Shown here in pieces: positions 58,841 through 64,000 of a DNA stretch of 64,000 nucleotides. The number at the start of each line of letters is the position of its first letter. Position 1 is the stretch's first letter. Origin of the DNA: Thermophilibacter gallinarum (GTDB lineage Bacteria > Actinomycetota > Coriobacteriia > Coriobacteriales > Atopobiaceae); contig NZ_JADCJZ010000002.1 in assembly GCF_014982725.1 (NCBI RefSeq), positions 310,001 through 374,000 on the forward strand, written 5' to 3'. Both the position numbers and the translations under genes were made by a program. Under the pieces are notes generated by a model that had not been told where the DNA came from, did not search any database, and saw only the letters and a list, made by a program, of their open reading frames with translations.

Positions 58841-59773
58841 CTACTTGCCGCGGCCCATCCGCGCGCCGAGCTCGCTCACCAGCACGGCCACGAAGATCGT
58901 GCCGAAGCCGATCGCGATCCTCAACGTGACGAGCTCATGGTAGAAGACCACGCTCGCCACCACGGCAAAGACGCTCTCCAGCGAGAGCAGAAGCGACGCC
59001 TGTGCGGGCGGCACGTGCGCCTGGCCCAGGTTCTGGAACACCATGCACACGCAGGACGAGAGCAGCACGAGGTAGCCAAGCGAGAACCACGTGTCCGCCG
59101 AGGCAAAGACCTCCGGCGCCGGCGGCCGCTCCGTGACGACGGCCACGCCGAGCGCGAGCACCGCGCTCACCGCGAGCTGCACCACCGTGAGCGTCATGAC
59201 GTCGTGCGCGGACGAGAAGCGCGCCACGAGCACGATGTGCACGGCAAAGAGCACGGCCGCCACGAGCGTGAGCCAGTCGCCGCCGCTCATGATCAGGGAG
59301 AGGTCGTCGCCGAGGGCCACCAGGCCCACGCCCACGATGGCGAGAAGGGCCGCGACCACGTTGTTGCGCCCGGGCCGCTGCCGCGCGACGAGCCAGTTGA
59401 TGAACGGCGTCATCACGCAGTACGTTGCGGTGAGGAAGGCGTTGCGCCCCGGGGTGGTGTCGTCGAGCCCGATGTTCTGCACCACGAAGGCGGCGCCCGA
59501 CGCCACGCCCAGGATCGCGCCCATCGTGAGGTGGCTCACGTCCAGGTTGTCGCGCAGGGTGCGCCAGAAGAGCACGCCCACGATCACGGCCGACGCGGCG
59601 AAGCGGATGCCCATGAGCCACGCCGGCGGGATGTTGTCGAGCGTGTCCTTCATGACGACGAAGGAGCCTCCCCAAATGGCGGCGCATGCCGCGAGGGAGA
59701 GCTTCCACGCCCACGTGGGGACGGCCCGGCGGCGGGACGCGCCGGGCGCCTCGATGTTCTTCTCGTCACTCAT
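58841..59773 (-). CDS. EamA-family (DMT) transporter
   Basis: 310 residues. Two EamA repeats with about ten helices: LAACAAIWGGSFVVMKDTL at the start, and SLLLSLESVFAVVASVVFYHELVTLRIAIGFGTIFVAVL near the end. Drug/metabolite exporter of unknown substrate. Minus-strand TATAAT lies 10 bp before the ATG. The start (MSDEKN) encodes GACGAGAAGAAC. Confidence 0.9.
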   Translation of the reverse strand: MSDEKNIEAPGASRRRAVPTWAWKLSLAACAAIWGGSFVVMKDTLDNIPPAWLMGIRFAASAVIVGVLFWRTLRDNLDVSHLTMGAILGVASGAAFVVQNIGLDDTTPGRNAFLTATYCVMTPFINWLVARQRPGRNNVVAALLAIVGVGLVALGDDLSLIMSGGDWLTLVAAVLFAVHIVLVARFSSAHDVMTLTVVQLAVSAVLALGVAVVTERPPAPEVFASADTWFSLGYLVLLSSCVCMVFQNLGQAHVPPAQASLLLSLESVFAVVASVVFYHELVTLRIAIGFGTIFVAVLVSELGARMGRGK

Positions 59774-59800
59774 GGAGCGGAATTATAGCGTCGCTCTGCA

Positions 59801-59828
59801 CTTCTCGCCCGCCGTTTTGCCGTAAACT
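59801..59828 (+). promoter_or_regulatory. Candidate promoter of the scaffold-GGGtGRT operon
   Basis: TAAACT (59823-59828) is a -10-like box 64 bp before the ATG. CTTCTC of a CTTCTCGCCCGCCG string (59801-59814) ends 16 bp before it. The same string occurs before the M18 aminopeptidase -10-like box at 14563. Confidence 0.4.
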
Positions 59829-59892
59829 AGAGCCGGACTGGCAAAGGCCGGTCGCATGGCACCGACCTCAACACCACGGAGAGGAGCATTAC

Positions 59893-60627
59893 ATGCAGTA
59901 TTCCGCAGAAGTCGAGAATATGTGCCCCGTCGCCAAGGGCGCATATCACGGCCCCGCGCCCATCCCCGAGGAGGGCAAGTGGGTCCAGGCCAAGGAGATC
60001 AAGGACATCTCCGGCCTCACGCACGGCGTGGGCTGGTGCGCGCCCCAGCAGGGTGCCTGCAAGCTCACCCTTAACGTCAAGGAGGGCGTCATCGAGGAGT
60101 GCCTCGTCGAGACCCTCGGCTGCTCCGGCATGACCCACTCTGCCGCCATGGCCTCCGAGATCCTCCCGGGCAAGACCATCCTCGAGGCCCTCAACACCGA
60201 CCTCGTCTGCGACGCCATCAACGTGGCCATGCGCGAGCTGTTCCTCCAGATCGTCTACGGCCGCTCCCAGACCGCCTTCTCCGAGGACGGCCTGCCCGTC
60301 GGCGCCTCCCTCGACGACCTCGGCAAGGGCCTGCGCACGCAGGTCGGCACCATGTTCGGCACCAAGGCCAAGGGCGCCCGCTACCTCGAGCTCGCCCAGG
60401 GCTACGTCACCCGCATGGCGCTCAACGAGAACAACGAGATCGTGGCCTTCGAGTTCCTGAACCTCGGCAAGTTCACCGAGGCCCTCAAGGCCGGCAAGAC
60501 CCCCGAGGACGCCATCGCCGGCGCCATGGGCCACTACGGCCAGTGGGAGAACGCCGCCAAGTACATCGATCCGCGCACGGACGAGGAGACCCACACGGTC
60601 GCCAACGTCTTCCCCGTTCACGAGTAG
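59893..60627 (+). CDS. NifU/IscU-like Fe-S scaffold partner of the GGGtGRT protein
   Basis: 244 residues from ATG 59893 behind GAGAGGAG. Residues 40-110 follow the NifU/IscU scaffold fold with Cys49, Cys56, Cys70, Cys77 (TLGCSGMTHSAA) and Cys106; the rest is specific to this subfamily. It is encoded 18 bp before the GGGtGRT gene, an arrangement known from genome annotation. A cluster- or metal-carrying role is inferred; what it delivers is unknown. Codon use is strongly biased to C-ending codons, suggesting high expression. Confidence 0.85.
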   Translation: MQYSAEVENMCPVAKGAYHGPAPIPEEGKWVQAKEIKDISGLTHGVGWCAPQQGACKLTLNVKEGVIEECLVETLGCSGMTHSAAMASEILPGKTILEALNTDLVCDAINVAMRELFLQIVYGRSQTAFSEDGLPVGASLDDLGKGLRTQVGTMFGTKAKGARYLELAQGYVTRMALNENNEIVAFEFLNLGKFTEALKAGKTPEDAIAGAMGHYGQWENAAKYIDPRTDEETHTVANVFPVHE

Positions 60628-60645
60628 AAAGGGAGGGAAAACCAA

Positions 60646-61650
60646 ATGGCAGTTTCGTTTGAGGGCTATGAGCGCCGCATCGACAAGATCAACAAGGTGC
60701 TCGCTGAGAACGGCATCTCCTCCCTCGAGGAGGCCGAGCAGATCTGCCTCGACAAGGGCGTGAATCCGCGCGAGATCGTCGAGGGCGTCCAGTCCATCGC
60801 GTTCGAGAACGCCAAGTGGGCCTACGTCTGCGGCTGCGCCATCGCCATCAAGAAGGGCGCCAAGAGCGCCTCTGAGGCCGCCGCCATGATCGGCGAGGGC
60901 CTCCAGGCCTTCTGCGTCCCCGGCTCCGTCGCCGAGGACCGCAAGGTCGGCAAGGGTCACGGTGACCTGGGCGCCATGCTCCTCGGTGACGACACCGAGT
61001 GCTTCGCGTTCCTGGCCGGCCACGAGTCCTTCGCCGCCGCCGAGGGCGCCATCGGCATCGCGCTCAACGCCAACAAGGCCCGCAAGAAGCCGCTGCGCGT
61101 CATCCTGAACGGCCTCGGCAAGGACGCCGCCCAGATCATCGCCCGCATCAACGGCTTCACCTACGTGAAGACCCAGTTCGACTACTTCACCGGCGAGCTC
61201 AACATCGTCGAGAAGATCCCGTACTCCGATGGCCCGCGCGCCGAGGTCAACTGCTACGGCGCCGACGACGTCCGCGAGGGCGTTGCCATCATGTGGCACG
61301 AGAACGTCGACATCTCCATCACCGGCAACTCCACCAACCCGACGCGCTTCCAGCACCCGGTTGCCGGCACCTACTTCAAGGAGCGCGTGCTCGCCGGCAA
61401 GAAGTACTTCTCCGTCGCCTCCGGCGGCGGCACCGGCCGCACCCTGCACCCGGACAACATGGCCGCCGGCCCCGCCTCCTACGGCATGACCGACACCATG
61501 GGCCGCATGCACTCCAGCGCCCAGTTCGCCGGCTCCTCCTCGGTGCCCGCGCACGTCGACATGATGGGCCTCATCGGCATGGGCAACAACCCCATGGTCG
61601 GTGCGACCGTCGCCTGCGCCGTTGCCGTCAACGCCGCCCTGAACGAGTAG
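60646..61650 (+). CDS. GGGtGRT family protein of unknown function
   Basis: 334 residues. The family-naming motif GGGTGRT is at 260-266 (VASGGGTGRTLHPDN). Other striking segments are WAYVCGCAIAIKKG (Cys62, Cys64), KGHGDLGAMLLGDDTECFAFLAGHESFAAAEGAIGIAL and HVDMMGLIGMGNNPMVGATVA. A soluble, Gly/Ala-rich, probably alpha/beta protein with no known fold that I can name. Coupled to the Fe-S scaffold-like gene. Highly biased codon use implies abundant protein. Confidence 0.88.
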   Translation: MAVSFEGYERRIDKINKVLAENGISSLEEAEQICLDKGVNPREIVEGVQSIAFENAKWAYVCGCAIAIKKGAKSASEAAAMIGEGLQAFCVPGSVAEDRKVGKGHGDLGAMLLGDDTECFAFLAGHESFAAAEGAIGIALNANKARKKPLRVILNGLGKDAAQIIARINGFTYVKTQFDYFTGELNIVEKIPYSDGPRAEVNCYGADDVREGVAIMWHENVDISITGNSTNPTRFQHPVAGTYFKERVLAGKKYFSVASGGGTGRTLHPDNMAAGPASYGMTDTMGRMHSSAQFAGSSSVPAHVDMMGLIGMGNNPMVGATVACAVAVNAALNE

Positions 61651-61827
61651 CGTACGCGCCAGCGTCTTGGCTGTGGGCCGTCACCCCCGGGTGGCGGCCC
61701 GCTTTCTGTGTCGGTCGCGAGAAGGACGGGCGCACGACGCAATTCGGCGAACGGCGCGGCGGGGCGGAACGGTTGTGGTAGAGTGCCCGCTGTTAAGGGT
61801 TCTCGCCGTCATTGGGAGGATGCGAAC

Positions 61828-62271
61828 ATGGCTGCCACCGACCTCGACCTCGCCCGCGCCCTGCTGATCGCCAACAGGGACGCCACACTCGTCGCCGTCC
61901 GCGACGACGAGGTGATCATCTGCACCGAGCGGGGCATCAAGCCGCTGCTCGCCTGGGTGCGCGAGGGTCGCGATCTCACGGGCTTCTCGGTGGCCGACAA
62001 GGTCGTGGGCAAGGCGCCCGCGCTGCTCTACGCCGTGCTCGGGCCCGACGCGGTCTTCTCGCCCGTCATGTCCTGGACCGGCCGCGCCGTGCTGCTCGCC
62101 GCGAGCATCGCCACGAGCTACGACACGCTCGTACCGCACATCCAGAACCGCGCCAACGACGGCCAGTGCCCGATGGACGCCTCCGTCGAGGGCGTCTGGG
62201 AGCCCTACGAGGCCGTCCGCGTGCTCGCCGAGCGCGCCCGCACGCTCCTTGCCGGGCCGCAGCCCGCCTAG
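61828..62271 (+). CDS. DUF1893 (cytidine-deaminase-like fold) protein
   Basis: 147 residues from ATG 61828 behind GGGAGGA. ALLIANRDATLVAVRDDEVIICTERGIKPLLAWVREG and GFSVADKVVGKAPALLYAVLGPDAVFSPVMSWTGRAVL match DUF1893, predicted to resemble cytidine deaminases but lacking the zinc-binding signature. CPMDASVEGVWEPYEAV ends the domain. Function unknown. Nine bp before the MFS gene, probably the same transcript. Confidence 0.85.
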   Translation: MAATDLDLARALLIANRDATLVAVRDDEVIICTERGIKPLLAWVREGRDLTGFSVADKVVGKAPALLYAVLGPDAVFSPVMSWTGRAVLLAASIATSYDTLVPHIQNRANDGQCPMDASVEGVWEPYEAVRVLAERARTLLAGPQPA

Positions 62272-62280
62272 CGACGCCCG

Positions 62281-63555
62281 ATGCCCCTCCTTAAGAGCCT
62301 GAGGTCGCTCTCGCCCATGGCGAAGCGCCTCGTCCTGATGCGCCTCTTCATCTACCTCGGCGTCCAGTGCTGCTACTTCATCGGCATCGTGGGCACGCTC
62401 ACGTATGCCATGAACGGGGGCGTGGGTGACAACGTCCTCGGGATCGCCGTGCTCAACGGATGCATGATCGGCGGCTCGCTCGTGGGCGGACCGCTGCTCG
62501 ACCGCATCGGGCCGCGGCGCTACTTCGCGCTCGTGGTGGCCGCGCTCGTCACGTCCGCGCTCACGTTCCAGGTGCTCGCCGCCTCGGTCGCGGGGGTGCT
62601 CCTCGGCGCGGCGCTCTTCGGCGTCGCCTGGGGGTTCGGCGACATGGTCGCCAAGGCCTTCCCCTCCTACCTCACCGACGACCCCGCCGAGCTCAAGAAC
62701 ATCAACTCCGTCGTGTTCACGGTGTCCAACGCCGCCATCGTCGTGGGTCCCGTCCTCGGGGGCGCGCTCGCCGCATCCGTCTCCACGCACGCGGTCTTCC
62801 TGCTGCTCGCGGTCTGCGCGCTCGCCTCGCTCGTACCGGCCACGGGCTTCCGGCCCCTCCGCGAGCCGCGGCGCAGCGAGCCGCGCGGCGAGGGTCCTGA
62901 CCGCTCGGCCCTCTTCGCCGGCTTCTCGACCGTCTTCGCGGTGCCGGCGCTCGCCCTGCTGTTCTGGAGCTGCTTCGCCGCGTTCTTCGGGTACGGCGCC
63001 TTCGACCCGCTCGAGTCGCTCTACTACCGCGACGTCCTGGGCGTCGGCGTGGAGTGGATGGGGTGGCTCTCGTCCGCGGCGGGCCTCGGCGGCATCGTGG
63101 GGGCGCTGCTGGTGCTGCGCATCCCCGCGCGCCACGTGAACGTGCGGACGCTCCTCGCGGTGCTCGCCTCCGAGGGCGTCTTCGCCCTCGTCTACGTCGG
63201 GACGTCCTCCGTGGCGGTGGCGTGCGCGGGCCAGGTCCTTCTCGGCGTGGCCTTTGGCGCCCTCATGCCGCTGCTCACCACCCTCACGCAGATGCACGCG
63301 CCCCTGGAGACCCTCGGCAGCGTGAACGCGGTGATGTCGCTGGGCAACAACGCCGCCGGCGTGCTGCCGCTCTTCTGCGCGCCTGCCCTGGCCCGCATCC
63401 TGGGCGTCCAGGGGACGCTGGTCGCCGCGAGCGCGCTCGTCTTCCTCATGCCGCTCGCGGTGGGGGCGATCAGGCGGCACCAGATCGCGACGCTCGTCGC
63501 CGAGGAGCGTGCCGCCGAGAAGAAAGGGGCCACTCCCCGCTCAGACGAGGAGTAG
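62281..63555 (+). CDS. Major facilitator superfamily transporter
   Basis: 424 residues with about twelve membrane helices. The loop GGPLLDRIGPRRYFAL is the MFS motif A, and SVNAVMSLGNNAAGVLPLF lies in the second half. It is probably an efflux protein; the substrate is unknown. It follows DUF1893 by 9 bp and converges on the PspA gene with 29 bp between stops. Confidence 0.9.
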   Translation: MPLLKSLRSLSPMAKRLVLMRLFIYLGVQCCYFIGIVGTLTYAMNGGVGDNVLGIAVLNGCMIGGSLVGGPLLDRIGPRRYFALVVAALVTSALTFQVLAASVAGVLLGAALFGVAWGFGDMVAKAFPSYLTDDPAELKNINSVVFTVSNAAIVVGPVLGGALAASVSTHAVFLLLAVCALASLVPATGFRPLREPRRSEPRGEGPDRSALFAGFSTVFAVPALALLFWSCFAAFFGYGAFDPLESLYYRDVLGVGVEWMGWLSSAAGLGGIVGALLVLRIPARHVNVRTLLAVLASEGVFALVYVGTSSVAVACAGQVLLGVAFGALMPLLTTLTQMHAPLETLGSVNAVMSLGNNAAGVLPLFCAPALARILGVQGTLVAASALVFLMPLAVGAIRRHQIATLVAEERAAEKKGATPRSDEE

Positions 63556-63584
63556 CCCCTGATTCCAGGCGCTCTGACGAGGCG

Positions 63585-64000
63585 CTACAGACCCATGTCA
63601 GCCTTCAGCTTGGCGAGTGCGTCGTCCACGGCGGCGTCGTCGGCCGCGTCGGCGTACTTGGCCTCGAGGGCGGCCGCGTCGTCGGCGGGCTTCTCGTTCA
63701 GCTCGGCCATGGCGTCGGCGGTGTCCAGCTCACGGTCGACCTTGGCCTCCATGCGGTTGAACGCCTCGATGACGCTCTCGGCCTTGTCGGAGCCGGAGGT
63801 GAAGCCGCCCACCATCTCCTGCGTGCGGGCCACGGCGGCCTTGGCCTTGATCGTCTCGCGACGAGCCTTGAGGTCCTCGATGTCGCTCACGAGCTTGTCG
63901 TGCATCTGACGCATCTTGTCCGCGTTGGCGTGCGCGGCCTCAGCGGCCTTGGCGAGCTCGGCGCCCGTGGCGTCGAGCTTCTGCTTCTTGGCCAGGAAGA
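63585..64000 (-). CDS. PspA/IM30 family protein, C-terminal part
   Basis: The last ~138 residues of a minus-strand gene whose start lies beyond the right edge. The sequence is a charged coiled coil (FLAKKQKLDATGAELAKAAE, then MRQMHDKLVSDIEDLKARRETIKAKAAVA) ending in AMAELNEKPADDAAALEAKYADAADDAAVDDALAKLKADMGL, the PspA/IM30 pattern. These proteins coat stressed membranes as ESCRT-III-like polymers. Confidence 0.85.
   Translation of the reverse strand, partial: FLAKKQKLDATGAELAKAAEAAHANADKMRQMHDKLVSDIEDLKARRETIKAKAAVARTQEMVGGFTSGSDKAESVIEAFNRMEAKVDRELDTADAMAELNEKPADDAAALEAKYADAADDAAVDDALAKLKADMGL

Overview
The window is GC-rich DNA, densely packed with genes on both strands. It most likely comes from an anaerobic member of the Coriobacteriia (Actinomycetota, Olsenella/Atopobium-like). 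This rests on the gene repertoire rather than on a marker gene: GatCAB amidotransferase, class III NrdDG with NrdR boxes, a SufCBDSU operon without Isc, LuxS, the Asp23/AmaP/DUF2273 cluster, a GGGtGRT gene pair and very high GC. I saw no rRNA, tRNA, insertion-sequence transposase or prophage genes.

Layout. 0-1 kb: start of a YitT-like membrane protein and a VapBC-type toxin-antitoxin pair. 1-6.7 kb: gatCAB on the minus strand, a 31-residue small membrane protein, a BASS-family transporter and a HAD phosphatase. 6.9-12.4 kb: sufCBDSU followed by an Rrf2 regulator. 12.6-16 kb: class II aldolase, a membrane protein and an M18 aminopeptidase. 16.3-19.6 kb: a TPP-riboswitch-controlled thiamine-precursor ABC transporter. 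19.6-26.8 kb: YdjM-like protein, C_GCAxxG redox protein, Asp23 cluster, NhaA, DUF1836 regulator, DegV, MTA/SAH nucleosidase and LuxS. 26.9-32.1 kb: a large Tat-exported, LPxTG-anchored phosphoesterase, MscS and a HipBA pair. 32.1-41.7 kb: PcrA helicase, alpha/beta hydrolase, D,D-carboxypeptidase, UppP, universal stress protein, a coiled-coil secreted wall protein and a DMT transporter. 41.7-52.3 kb: M16C protease, nitroreductase, aminotransferases and nrdDG. 52.7-57.5 kb: leucine operon leuA-CDB with a leader-peptide attenuator. 57.8-64 kb: NudC, a second DMT transporter, the GGGtGRT/scaffold pair, DUF1893, an MFS transporter and a partial PspA.

Physiological links: UppP, D,D-carboxypeptidase and the coiled-coil hydrolase serve the cell wall. 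MTA/SAH nucleosidase and LuxS form the S-adenosylhomocysteine recycling pair. Suf and the GGGtGRT scaffold both point to Fe-S metabolism. NrdDG and the leucine operon carry recognisable cis-regulation.

The most unusual content is in the spaces between genes. (1) Hairpins in which a conserved 52-60 nt core is held by unrelated but complementary stems sit 7-20 bp after stop codons, in the sense of the upstream gene; one is also carried in-frame near the start of thiZ, and a related design sits inside pcrA. These recall Rickettsia palindromic elements. (2) Five two-armed inverted arrays consist of 21-28 bp units repeated every 39-41 bp. (3) Two ~103 bp MITE-like elements. (4) A 12-mer, GGCGAGAAGAAC, is strongly enriched between genes and at gene starts. 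Every convergent gene pair with more than 100 bp between its stop codons (6 of 6) holds one or more of these inverted structures.
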